From contig JBBHKE010002967.1 of the NCBI GenBank assembly GCA_037447655.1, forward strand, positions 159,328 through 177,760: a stretch of 18,433 bases of DNA, in the 5' to 3' direction. The translations under genes were made by a program, and so were the position numbers. Below are positions 1 to 10,412 of the stretch, piece by piece (the first letter of the stretch is position 1; each line of letters begins with the position of its first letter). This DNA comes from Zygnema cylindricum (Eukaryota; Streptophyta; Zygnematophyceae; Zygnematales; Zygnemataceae). The notes under the pieces were generated by a model. That model searched no databases, was not told the origin of the DNA, and worked only from the letters and a program-made list of their open reading frames with translations.

Positions 1-480
1 GATAAAATGTGTTAACGTCGTGTCAAAATTCCACGATATGGACGAAGCCGCAGAAATGGCTGTGCTGTTTTAATGAAATGGCTGGTGCTGAAGCAAAGGT
101 AGGGCAAACCGGAGCACCTGGTTCCTTTCTGTAAAATATACTATTTTGAAAGAAGATGAATTTTGCAAAAAAAATGTAAAGAATTTACTATCTTTTTGCA
201 GAAAAGGTAGAATAATTTAAAATTGTGGACAAGATGAATTGCATGCGGTAATTGCAACCGTTCGCCTTTCAGTTTTTCAGATAAGAGTTAAAAAGTCGGA
301 AGTCTGAAACGAAAATCTTATCCACTACAGTATTAAACTAAATAAATCAGTAAACAAAAGGAGAAGAAGAAAAACTGAACACAAAGCAGGTATAGCACCT
401 TAAAACTGTGCTGCAATTGTGTAAAATAGTGTAGCTGAGGTTTAAATGAAAATTTGTCGATCACGTTCGAGCTCCCAGTG

Positions 481-548
481 TTTTTTTTTCTTTTCCCTTC
501 TTTTTCTTCTTCTTTTCTTCTTTTCTTCTTTTCTTCTTTTCTTCTTCT
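481..548 (+). repeat. polypyrimidine (TTTTCTTC-like) microsatellite
   Basis: About 68 bases consisting only of T and C, built from overlapping TTTTCTTC-like units after an initial T-run. It is ordinary simple sequence upstream of the CCR4 gene; no function is implied. Confidence 0.85.
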
Positions 549-681
549 GACCTTATTTTAACCACAAAGGTCTGTTAATAAACGGACCCTACTATGTTGA
601 GTTCCTTAAACTCTTACCGGATTCAATTCGTCGAAATAACATACTATTTATTGTGTTAAAAAGACAAGCAGTGAAGAAGCA

Positions 682-700
682 CTACAGTACTGTACTGTAG
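682..700. repeat. 19-bp perfect palindrome, GTAC arms
   Basis: The arms CTACAGTAC and GTACTGTAG are exact reverse complements around a single central T. Similar TACAGTAC strings occur nearby (803-810). It could be a binding site for a dimeric factor or a chance fold-back. Confidence 0.5.
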
Positions 701-1432
701 GGTGTGGGGAAACTTGGAAAGTTTTGGAAATGGACTGGTAGGTCGTGATTGGATAAGATATTTCATTTTGTTCACGGCAAAGTGTCATAGTACACTATTT
801 TACAGTACTCTACGTCTGTAATCTGTCGCATTGAAATTTGGGAAATATTTCGGCAGGCTTTATACCCCATACTATATTCATATTAAACCGTATAGTATGC
901 GTATAATATCGTCCACCACATATAGAATTTTCAATTGTTTTCGACTTTTTGCACATTTGAACTCTGGTCTGTACTAGAACGGCTATACTGTACCTTAACG
1001 TAAATTTCTGCCTGTACGGCTGTAATTGCATTTTGGATTTACTGCTTTCGGTATGAGAACCTTCTTGTCCGAGTCAACTTGTGGTTTACAAGGAAACGTT
1101 GTCTAAGCACCCGCTAAAAAACCGAAAAGAGAGTAAAAATATCAGTGTGGTGTGTTACTACGTAGTAAGCTTAGCCACGATTCGCAGCTGATTCCGAAGG
1201 AAATAATTTTACATATTAATCTAATCTGCTGAAAAGACGCAATAAGGGTTAAGGTTAATGCTTAAGGAAAAACGCAGCCAGTTTTCCTCCTCAAAACATA
1301 TGCATCTATTCAATACACTTCAAGAAAATAAGTGAAAATAGGGAAAGAACCACAGTTGCAGAATCCCGTAGATGAGCTTTTGTGAAAGCAAAGGTCGGCA
1401 CTGTAATTAGGCAAAGGCGTTAGTTTTAGGTT

Positions 1433-1440
1433 TATATAAA
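1433..1440 (+). promoter_or_regulatory. possible TATA box of the CCR4 gene
   Basis: TATATAAA matches the canonical TATA box. If used, transcription would start about 30 bp downstream, near 1465-1470, giving a 5' leader of about 340 nt that would contain the upstream ORFs at 1637-1673 and 1699-1800. This rests on a motif match only; another AT-rich run (1623-1634) could serve instead. Confidence 0.3.
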
Positions 1441-1590
1441 GATTAATCTGAAAGGTGCATAGGTAGTTTCTAAGAATCGCAGCTGAGGGGCTACAATTCT
1501 TGCAAAAAAAATTATTTCTGTAGGACTAAGAAAAAAAACTGACACACTAACAGGCATCAAAAGTATTATTAAGCGTATTAGCTTCAGTTA

Positions 1591-1616
1591 CTCTCACTAC
1601 TCTCACTACTCTCACT
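1591..1616 (+). repeat. 9-bp tandem repeat, CTCTCACTA x 2.9
   Basis: Three consecutive CTCTCACTA units, the last one base short, lie between the possible TATA box and the CCR4 ATG. CT-rich repeats are common in plant 5' leaders and proximal promoters. Confidence 0.8.
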
Positions 1617-1698
1617 TTAGAAATATATATATTGGAAATGTCATGAAAAGTAATTACAGAGACAAGACACCGTGACACTAACAGCTGTGGCAGTCTGG

Positions 1699-1800
1699 AT
1701 GCTGATGGAGGATCCTCCTGAGTGGAGAGGTAGAGGGATTGAGAGGGATTTTTGTGGACTGAGGAGGTGTAAAGGGGCCCTGCTGGGCAGGCCCCAGTGA
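1699..1800 (+). CDS. upstream ORF in the CCR4 leader (33 codons)
   Basis: An ATG at 1699 opens a frame of 33 codons beginning MLMEDPPEWRGRG and ending with TGA at 1798-1800, five bases before the CCR4 ATG at 1806, in a different frame. A second in-frame ATG follows at codon 3. The encoded peptide is rich in Arg and Gly and I do not recognise it. If the transcript starts upstream of 1699, ribosomes would meet this ORF first, and reinitiation across a 5-nt gap would be inefficient, so it could repress CCR4 translation. A GC-rich hairpin (GGGGCCC...GGCCCC, near 1774-1795) overlaps its end. Transcript extent is unknown, so whether it is translated is inference. Confidence 0.35.
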   Translation: MLMEDPPEWRGRGIERDFCGLRRCKGALLGRPQ

Positions 1801-1805
1801 GAGAG

Positions 1806-4800
1806 ATGCTGAGTGTCTTGAGAGTTCATTTGCCATCGGACATTCCCATAGCCGGTTGCGAACTCTCCCCTTATGTTCTTCTTCGAAAGTCGGATAATTC
1901 AGTCACTACTGATGACATTCCTGAGTCGAATCCTGTAGATGGATACTATCTGCGTTGCAGATGGTAAGCTCTTTTAACTCTTTCATTTTTGTTAATGCCT
2001 GTTACTTTTAATGTATGCTATTGTTCTACTTTGTGAAGTATCCATTTTGGAATTGCAGTATGTTCAAACTTCTGTTCCATTTTTGAAGTTTGGCAAAGAG
2101 CACTTGCAGCTTGGACCCTGTGGGCATAATATCAGTCATGAGTTAGTCTTTTTGGATTGCGAAGGAATTTACTCCACATAAGTCTGTGACCGCAACACTA
2201 AATGTTTTTTTATGACATCATTGGGCATTTGATATGGTGAGCGACGCACATTCATATTTTACCCTTCATAATGTTTCACCAGTGGATTGCGGACTGCTGT
2301 TTTTATCCTCTATCGAGAATTAGGTCTAGGAAAATCATGGATTGATGTACTGATGGATAGTGACCCTAAATCATAATTACTGTGCTTGTCTATCAAGCTT
2401 TGTGTGTATCTGGATTACATTTGCAATGTAGATTTTGAATTGCTTGTCTGACTCTCAATCTCTGTCCCTCTCTCTGACTCTGGCATCCTTTTCGATGGAA
2501 GTAAATCCAGAATTAAGAGGGCAAAGGCTGGTCCTGACATTTCAGTGTGATTTTTTTGTTTTTTTTAAAGAATATCAGTCTTTTGTTTTTTTTCTGAGTA
2601 TGCTAATGCATTCCATAGGGTTATTACTCTAATGAGGGTTCACCCTTGTTTTGAGGGTAAACCGTACAATTTGTACAGTTTTTTGTGTATATTTACATGC
2701 GGTTTGCCCGTAAATTCTTCAATTTACCCTCAACATTAGGGCAAATTTCTTCAAAATAATTACCCTAGCAATGTTTTGGACCATCTATCTGTAATCAAAT
2801 TCGTGATGGTATTTGAATGCCTTCCACTCGTGCTTAACTCACGCAGGAATGCCTCAAAGCAATAGTTCTAGTAAAAATGTTACAACTCCAAGGCTTGTAG
2901 AGCTCTTCTTTTGCGCTGATTCAATCCTTTGAATTACATGTTTGTTGCACTTCCTGTCAGTTTTGGAATGTTTTTTGGCTGTTTTTATGAAAATGAGGGT
3001 GGGAAAATTGGATGTGCAGGTATCGAGTTCAAAATGATAAGCGAGCTGCTGTATGCAGTGTCCATGCCTCGGAGCCTGCGACTTTACAGTGTTTGGGATG
3101 TGTTAAGGCAAAGCTACCTCCAGCCAAAAGCTTTCACTGTTCTCCCCAATGTTTTGCCGCCGCATGGCGACATCACAGAGCCATGCATTCCCGCGGTGTA
3201 GCCAATGGAGAGTTTGGAGGGGAGGACGATGAACTTTTTGGGCGATTTGGCAGTGGAGGAGGAGGAGGAGGAAACGCAACTGGGGGTTTGCTACCAGGGG
3301 GCTTGGGTGGCTCTTTGACCGGGCTTAGCAATGGTGGTGGGTACGCGGCAAATAGGAGTTCTGTTGGAGCTGATGGTCAGCAACAGTCCTCTGGAGAAAC
3401 GTGGTATGAAGTAGGACGGGGGAAAACCTACACTCCAACTGCGGATGATGTTGGGCATGTTCTGAAGCTGGAGTGCACTCCAATTGATGTATCAACAGGC
3501 AATTCAGTTGCACCTCCGAGCACTCTACTTACTTCTCGGGTCATTCCTGCTCCATCTCCTACTCCTCGCCGTCTCATTCCCTTTGGTCCACAAGATGGCA
3601 ATATTGCGGATGGAGACAGGAGTTCAGGAGGAACATTTACTGTATTGTCGTACAATGTCTTGGCTGACCTGTATGCCACCAGTGAGATGTATGCTTACTG
3701 CCCTCCATGGGCACTTTCCTGGGCTTATCGACGTCAAAATCTCTTACGCGAGCTTGTCGGCTATCGAGCAGACATATTATGTCTTCAAGAGGTTTCTCCT
3801 GTCCTTTCACTTGAGCTCAAATGTATGGACCCCTAGGTTTAAAAGAAAATTCGAGGGTAGTACAGGCTATTGCGATTTATGGGGAATAATGAAGATTCTA
3901 CATGCCTTTTGGGCCATGGGATAGCAATGTGGTTGTTCAATGTTTGCAAGTTCAATTATACAAGCTATACTTTGTTTATATAGCATCTGATTTATGCACA
4001 CGGCCAGCACAAAATCTGGCCACTCGTGGGGGAGGCAAGGCTTTTGTAGCCTCATTATAAATTTAGGAGTTTTTGTGACAAAAATCACATTCAAGGTTTC
4101 CTTCTTATGTGGACGGGTGTGTGAATAAAGGGCTCTTCCTTCAAACGAGGATCCATTCTTCTATCCATTTTTCTGCCCTGAATGTTCCCTTAATTCCTAT
4201 GCAGAAAGAGACTGAGCTGAATCTGATAGCCGGCTTGTCGTTTTGCAGGTTCAAAGTGATCATTTTGAGGAGTTTTTTGCCCCAGAGTTGGAGAAACATG
4301 GATATGCTGCTGTTTACAAGAAGAAAACTGCCGAAGTAAGTCTTTGTGTCTCTGGAGAAATTGTCAACCTCTTTATTTGTATTATCTCATGCTTTTTTGC
4401 AGCACTTCAGATGACCTGGACTTAAATAGTGGCACTGACGACCCTGATTTGCACGCATCTCTCCCAGGTTTACACAGGAACTGCCTATGCAATTGATGGC
4501 TGCGCAACATTCTTCCGTCGTGACCGCTTTTCTTTGGTTAAGAAGTATGAGGTATGTTTGGAATATACTTTTTCACTGTATCAGCACGTTTGAGAGGATT
4601 TAATCTATTTTTCTTGCTGTATTATGCCATTTAATGCTCTGGTTGCGGCAATTTTTTTCTTATCACGTTTTAGCAGAATGGTTCACCGGAAAATGCCTAA
4701 AAACCCTTAGAACCTCAAGAATCCTAAAGACCCTCAAAACCTAAGCAATTTACACCGTAAGTGGTATGGTTTGGGTGGCAGGTGGAGTTCAACAAAGCAG

Positions 4801-7800
4801 CACTCTCTCTCTCGGATGCCGTAGTGCCTGCTTCTTCTAGAAAGGCAGCGCTGAATCGCCTTCTGAAGGTGGGTCTTTTATCGGAACTTTCCACAGGTCT
4901 TCATGTCCAGGCCATCCAGGTGATCAGAACACAAGGGTTCTCTTATACTTCAGAAAAGATTTGGTAACAGCTGAATGTACAGGAAACACTCGCTGCTGCG
5001 TGTTTGTTTGGATAGTAGAATGAGGCGATGCAAGGCATTTCAAGGACATGTGTGCAGATTCAATTTACTTTTATAATGCTTGTAAACCAGTTTTTAAGGT
5101 CAATTACTGATGCTTTTGTTTAGTCACAATGAACCTTAGTGTCACATGTACTTGCACCTATCATGTTCTCTCGTGACAGGTTGTGTTCCTTGCCATTTTC
5201 GCATCCTGTAAGCTGAGTAGACTGTTTTTTCAGAAGCAGACCACATAAATAGTCAAATGAGAGGCCAAAAATTCTTGGGCTTCAGAAGGCCTGGAGAATG
5301 CTGAATCTCACATGTTTCTCACTTTTCTTTTGTTGAAACAGGATAATGTGGCCCTGATTGTAGTACTGGAAGCTCGCGATACGGCGGACCCTGAGCCAAA
5401 TGGAAATGGCAAAAGGCAACTTCTTTGTGTTGTAAGAGTCTTGGAGCTCCTCTATTCTTCTGTTCACCTTGAGACAATGAATACTTGTATTTTGACGGTA
5501 GAGAGAAGCTTCGTTGGGGCCTTGTATGAGAGTCTAATTGTTGCTGGTTAATGGGTGGCTTTGCAGGCTAATACACATATCCACGCTAATACAGAGTTAA
5601 AAGATGTAAAACTTTGGCAAGTGCATACATTGTTGAAAGGCTTGGAAAAAATTGCAGCCAGTGCAGATATTCCTATGCTTGTAGCGGGGGATTTCAACAG
5701 TGTTCCCGGAAGGTCAGTGGTTTGGTAGAAAGGCTTTTTGGATAGGGTGATTTTGTTTGTGCTGGGAGAAAAGGGTTTAAAGCTGACTTGTGTTGGTACA
5801 TTAGGGATGCGATGATGTTCAGTGTTTTTATGCGATGATGTTCAGTGTTTTTTCCCACTATTATTAGGTTATGCCGTCGGATGTTAGTCAAAAGGTTGTC
5901 ATCATCTGTGGATATATGCATGTTTTGGCTTCCCTCAGGCTGCATTTTTTTCGCAGGATAGGAGCGTAAATGACCTTGGAAACGTTGAGAGGCTTTGTAC
6001 GTTTTATAGAATTGGAGGAAGTGAGATTTGATGGAATATGAGTGCATTTTGTAATGTACCTCCATTACATAATATATATTAGAAGTTATGCTTTGTGTAC
6101 AAGAAACGCTGAAAACTCATGTCGTCTTCGGAATGGTGTTGAAATTTCAGTGCCCCACACTCTTTATTGGCTACTGGACGTGTGGATGCCGCCCATCCGG
6201 AGTTAGCAACTGATCCACTTGGAATCTTAAGGCCTGCTTCGAAGCTCATTCACCACTTGCCTCTGGTGAGCCTTCACTTTCTCTTTTGCAGTACACCATG
6301 AATTGCTTTTAGTGTAAAGAAAATGAACTCCATCCTGGTTTTGTTTTTGCCCGCTGAACACAAAATAGAGTTGTTAATAATGATTGTTTTGTTCTTAAGG
6401 TTAATTATTTTTGTGGTTCACAATTGTCCACGTCATTTGGATCGGCAATAGAATTATTAATGCTAAAACAGTTTTCATAAGAATTGTTTTTTTACGCCAA
6501 TAGCGATTCGTGGTGTAGTTCGTGTTGTCGTGAAGGAAACAGCTCTAGAAGGATCCTGTACCAACTGCAATCGTTCAGGTTTTTAGTGTTTTAAGTTTTC
6601 TTTTTAATTGTTTTCTTTTTATCATCTGTTTGTATTTTTATGTTATGTATTTTGTGTTATTTGTATGTTATCTCGTTCGCAGGTTAGCGCATATGCTTCA
6701 CTTAATCGATTAAATTCAGCGTCAGGTCCGGCAGCAGAGCGTCAGAGGCGACGAATGGACGCTACTAGTAGTGAACCACTTTTTACGAATTGCACACGAG
6801 ATTTCCTTGGCACACTCGACTACATATTTTACACCTGTATGTTATACCTGTTTTTAACACATGTTTGTTGCACACGTCTATGATCTGTATTTTACACCTC
6901 TGTGTTACCTGTATTTTAAACCTTACATGCTACCTGTATGTTACCTTATTTTACACCTGTGTTACACCTGTATCTTACAGCTGTATTTTGCACCTATATA
7001 TTACATATATTTGCTTCAGTCGTTGTTGTTAATGTAGATTTTTGTGGATGATTGCTGGTTTTTCCGTTGCTGTCTCATTCAATTATTACAATTGCATGTT
7101 AGTCAGCATTATTTGTTCTCCTCTTTTGATAGAAACCTTAATGGTGGGCAGAAGTGGGGAATGTTACGTATGCTCGGAAATATTTCAAGGCACAGGTTGA
7201 TTTGGTCTTGCTTGTGTACATGCTGACTAGGGAGACAACGTGCGATTTGCACAGAGCAATCAGAAAATCTGTTATTGATTTTTTAGGGTTTGTTAGGGCT
7301 TTTTTAGGGTTTGTAGGCTTTTTTGTGTTTTGTTTGGCCAAACTGGACTCTACTTGGCTTGCGTTACAGGGGGGCTACTCGGAATTGATGAGGAATACTT
7401 TCATTAACCTACTGCCGATAGCTTCTGTGATTGTTTCGTTTCCTCGTGTTGATGAGTTTGACCACGTCAAGGCCCTCGAGAAACTGTGCTGATTGTATTC
7501 TGTGAGGATGAGTTTCTTTTGGCCTTTTTAGGATTTCTTAGGCGTTTTTCAGGGTTTTCAGGGTTTTCTAGGGTCTTAAATGCCCTCAAGAAATGGTGCT
7601 GACTGTATTTTCCTAGGATGGGATTTTCTAGGCTGTTTTAGGTGTTTTTTTTTTTGCTTTTGAACCCTCCAGAAGCTGTGCTGACTGTATATTTTGGGGA
7701 TGGGATTCTTGCAGCGGATTCGCTGGCGGTGGAGGCACTTTTGGAATTGTTGGACGAGGAAAGTCTGCGGAAAGACACGGCTCTGCCTTCACCTGAGTGG

Positions 7801-7863
7801 TCTTCGGACCACATCGCCCTTTTGGCCGAGTTCCGGTACAAACCACGTTCAAATAGGCGATGA
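1806..7863 (+). CDS. CCR4: CCR4-type poly(A) deadenylase (plant CCR4a/CCR4b homolog), ten exons
   Basis: This is the catalytic 3'-5' exonuclease of the CCR4-NOT complex, which shortens mRNA poly(A) tails in the cytoplasm. Coding exons: 1806-1963, 3020-3791, 4249-4335, 4468-4551, 4782-4868, 5342-5431, 5567-5712, 6151-6265, 6683-6836, 7715-7863. All introns are GT-AG and all phases join, giving 613 residues, close to the roughly 600 of Arabidopsis CCR4a. The ATG is chosen because MLSVLRVHLPSDIPI matches the family start and an in-frame stop lies at 1740-1742. Residues 65-109 form the plant MYND-like finger (C65, C77, C80, C93, C97, H105, H109), known in Arabidopsis to contact CAF1. A Gly-rich linker (130-178) and a conserved ETWYEVGRGKTYTP segment (179-) follow. 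The EEP nuclease spans 259-605 with N265, E310 (LQE), H430, D468/N470 (GDFN), D559 (LDYIF) and D596/H597 (SSDH), so it should be active. No leucine-rich repeats are present, as usual in plants. Exon boundaries are read by eye against remembered family conservation; family identity is very secure. Confidence 0.95.
2635..2733. repeat. nested inverted repeats in CCR4 intron 1
   Basis: TTGAGGGTAAA (2651-2661) is the exact reverse complement of TTTACCCTCAA (2723-2733). Between them AAACCG (2659-2664 area) can pair with CGGTTT, and a 13-bp palindrome GTACAATTTGTAC lies at 2664-2676. A short AGGGTTCACCCT fold-back sits just outside. This could be a small fold-back element or the remains of one; no target duplication was found. 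Confidence 0.4.
5807..5852 (+). repeat. 23-bp perfect tandem duplication in CCR4 intron 7
   Basis: The unit beginning ATGCGATGATGTTCAG and ending in five T occurs twice head to tail (5807-5829 and 5830-5852) with no mismatch, so the duplication is recent. It lies away from both splice sites and should be neutral. Confidence 0.9.
6825..6990 (+). repeat. reiterated exon 9/intron 9 donor module
   Basis: The 12-mer TATTTTACACCT, which forms the last bases of CCR4 exon 9 (codons for IFYT and the first base of the next codon), occurs exactly at 6825-6836, 6888-6899 and 6947-6958, spacings 63 and 59. It is followed by GTATGTTA, CTGTGTTA and GTGTTACA respectively. Shorter ACCTGTAT(G/T)TTA echoes fill the space. 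Copy 3 keeps a GT directly after the exon-like end, so it is a decoy donor. Confidence 0.75.
7472..7714 (+). repeat. three diverged copies of the intron 9 acceptor region
   Basis: Units starting at 7472, 7582 and 7664 share the pattern CCCTC-AGAAA/G-CTGTGCTGACTGTAT followed after a short gap by GGATGGGATT or GGATGAG. The third unit contains the CTGAC branch-point-like motif and the real acceptor CAG at 7712-7714. The spacers are T-rich with TTTTAGGG and TTTCAGGG strings. The earlier units also end in AG dinucleotides after T-rich runs. Confidence 0.7.
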
Positions 7864-7981
7864 TGTTGACACTACAAGAGCATATATGTTGGAAGGGGGA
7901 AGTATATGGTATGGTGTTCTTAAGGTGGTGTTGGGACTGTTTTGTCGGATCATTTTATGGAGGTTTTAGGGAAAGTGCAAG

Positions 7982-8194
7982 AGGTGTTGGAAAGAATTGT
8001 TTGAAAGGAAGTGGTTGAAAAGAAGTGGTTGAAAAGAAGTGGTCGAAAAGAAGTGGTCGAAAAGAAAGTGTTGGGAAGAAAATGGTGGGAAAAGAAGTGG
8101 TTGAAACAAATAATGGTTGAAACGAAATGGTGGAAAAGAAATGCTCAAAAAGAAATGGTGGAATAGAATATGGTTGAGACGAAATGGTTGAAAT
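7982..8194 (+). repeat. minisatellite, about 15-bp GAAGTGGTTGAAAA units
   Basis: Around a dozen tandem units of 14-17 bp lie 120 bp past the CCR4 stop. The first four are nearly identical (GAAGTGGTTGAAAA or GAAGTGGTCGAAAA); later ones drift to GAAATGGTGGAAAA and ATGGTTGAAACG. It is purine-rich on the + strand. It may lie in the CCR4 3' UTR, though no polyadenylation site could be fixed. Confidence 0.85.
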
Positions 8195-10330
8195 GTTTCT
8201 TAAATGGTGTGGAATTCCTCGGTTTAGCCTGTCAAGAAGCAGGCCTGATTGGTAGATACTACTAGCAGTGCCTTAAGCACAGTGCACGTGTTGTATAGAT
8301 TATGATTTGGAACTAAGGAAACAGGTACTCTCTTTTTTCGATATATACCAAAATGGTGTGGCACAGTCAGAGTCCTTCTCTATATATCTCATTTGCAGTA
8401 TAGGAACTACAGTAGGATGCACCTTCCTGTAAGAGCAGGTGGCTTCCAGGTTTTGTGGTACTCTTCTAAGGGCCATAATATAATTCCCCTGGTGTGTTTC
8501 TCTCTCTCCTGGTCTGTTTTTTTATTCTCTCCTAGTGTGTTTCGTCCATGCAGTATGAGTTTAAGCCTATGGGATCACATTTCTTTTGAATATCTGCTGG
8601 TTCATAATGGAGGCGTTCAGGCAATGTTTGCGCGAATCAATGAACTTTACTGATGGTATAGGTCATGGTCTATTTATAAGCACAAAAATCGTGGTTATTA
8701 TTAAGTGTTCTTGGGTAGATGTAAGTATTTTCTGTCTTGTGCTTTTTGGTCACCAATAGCTCATGTTCTTTTGTGAAAAACTTTGCTTTCTAGCTTTTGG
8801 TGCACTCAATTTATTTGTCATATGCGTAAACATTTGCAAACCCTTTTATCTGTTAGCCCTTTGTTATCTGTGAATTATACCTGGAAAACACATACACTAT
8901 GGGGTCTCAAAATATAGTGTTTGCACATATTTTCCCCACACTTAGTCTATGATATTAGCTATGTGTCCATATTCATTGTTTATATTGTACCTGTCTTGCT
9001 TGTGTGTCCGTTTGAATATTTACCCATTAGCCACTCTGTGTAATATTAAGGCACACAGTCTGGCTGTTCAGCACTAGGAAGTGCAAAGTTCTACAAAATT
9101 ACCAGAGGGTGAAATTTTTCCAAGTCATTGTTACGCGGCGACTTTGACGGTGTGATCGATGATCCCAAGAAAAACAAATGTGTGTTTCCCGGTTAGAAAT
9201 AAGGTCAACATATGGTCTTTGATTGTCAATTCTGGTAGAGAATTGGAAGATAGAGATGTCTATTGGTTCGGTTGTTCAATTTTTTTGCATGTTGTGGCCG
9301 TGGTTTGTGTTTTTAGCTTATGGGTCTCGTTACTGTTAGTGATTTATGGTTATCCCATCGCTCTATTTGTTTTTTATTATAGTTTTTCAGTTTTGGCCAT
9401 GCCACCCCTTTTGTACCCTGGACTCAGATGGGTTACCATCGTGCTTTTTAATTTATCCTGCATTTCTAATATAATTTATCTTGCTTCCTGTTGGACATGA
9501 ATGTATATGACAGCGATGTTGAAGGTGTAATATTGAAATGAGTGGTGAACCTGGAGATCTTGACACTGAAGCCTAGTGGCTTAAAAAGTAATTTCTTAAT
9601 GGTAGATTTTACAAATTTACTAAATTCGTAAAATTTGTAGGTTTACAAATGTTGTACAGTAATGAGTTAAATTTTTAATCCTGGCCATTCGAGCTTGCAT
9701 AATACTTTCAAAAGCTACACATGTTTTGTTGCAGAGTTCTTGGGATTACAAAGTTATATGTAGATAGAGATATTTTATTTGGTTCCTTTGAGGTTTTCCT
9801 TGGACGAGTGCTTTTGTACTTATGGTCAATGGTTCTTTGAGATCCTTGAGCCCTTGGAGCCCTCCACTGTATATCCCCAAAGCTTTTCGTCTGCGATTGT
9901 CTGTCACTTTACATCATAAATAGGCTTCCACACCTTTTCGGCCTCCTGTTTCCTGAAGCTTCTTATTGTTTCATATTTTGATGATGGATTGTCGTTGTGT
10001 TCCTCTAAAAGTGGGGTTTGTCGAGGTGGGGTGTCTTTGACGGAACTTACTTATGCTAGTCAGTTTATTGTTTTTGCTTATTCCTTAATTTTTATTCACG
10101 GCTTTAGTTCACCCTTTTTTTTTGTCAACTTGCTCTTAGTGTTTTTTGGTTTCTTTGTAAAAAACATATTTGTTTTGTGGTTAGCATTACATATCGATAC
10201 TTGAGATGCTCCCGACACATAGTGCCGCATCGTACCATATCGTCACATGGTACTGTAAATGGGACTACATGCCTCGTGCCTCGTCGCGTGTAATGGGCTC
10301 AATGCAGATCCCACTTGTACCGCTATCAGC
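8195..10330. other. gene-free AT-rich stretch
   Basis: No coding exon, RNA gene or mobile element is recognisable on either strand. Open frames here are short, rich in F, L, V and S, and look like chance translations of T-rich sequence. A small imperfect palindrome (TACAAATTT at 9610-9618 against AAATTTGTA at 9631-9639) is the only local structure I noticed. Confidence 0.55.
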
Positions 10331-10412
10331 ATTATTGTTCTATTCTTGTTGTTATTGTTGTTGTTATTATTGTTGTTTATTGTTGTTATTGTTTTTGTTA
10401 TTATTGTTGTCT
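10331..10412 (+). repeat. (TTG/TTA)n trinucleotide microsatellite
   Basis: An interrupted run of TTG and TTA triplets, about 80 bp, ending before CTGCAG. Simple sequence; the hydrophobic peptides it would encode in several frames are not real proteins. Confidence 0.9.

Larger units (their letters stand above)
1..1430. other. 5' flank without recognisable gene
   Basis: I see no coding exon on either strand. The longest open frames are short, interrupted and unlike any protein I recognise. The stretch is AT-rich and holds a polypyrimidine tract (481-548) and a GTAC-centred palindrome (682-700), listed separately. Distal promoter sequence of the CCR4 gene may lie in its right part. Confidence 0.6.

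Noticed and set aside
4403-4467. Alternative acceptor TTTTTTGCAG inside CCR4 intron 3
   Set aside because: Using it would add an in-frame TGA within four codons; the acceptor at 4467 restores the conserved protein without insertion.
7154-7492. 112-residue open frame on the + strand
   Set aside because: It lies wholly in CCR4 intron 9, is repeat-derived and hydrophobic by T-richness, and matches no family.
7265-7640. TTTAGGG-like strings resembling plant telomere repeats
   Set aside because: They are irregularly spaced and mostly TTTTAGG or TTTCAGG variants, not a tandem telomeric array.
9159-9500. 113-residue hydrophobic open frame on the + strand
   Set aside because: Membrane-like composition follows from T-rich DNA; there is no conserved motif or splice partner.
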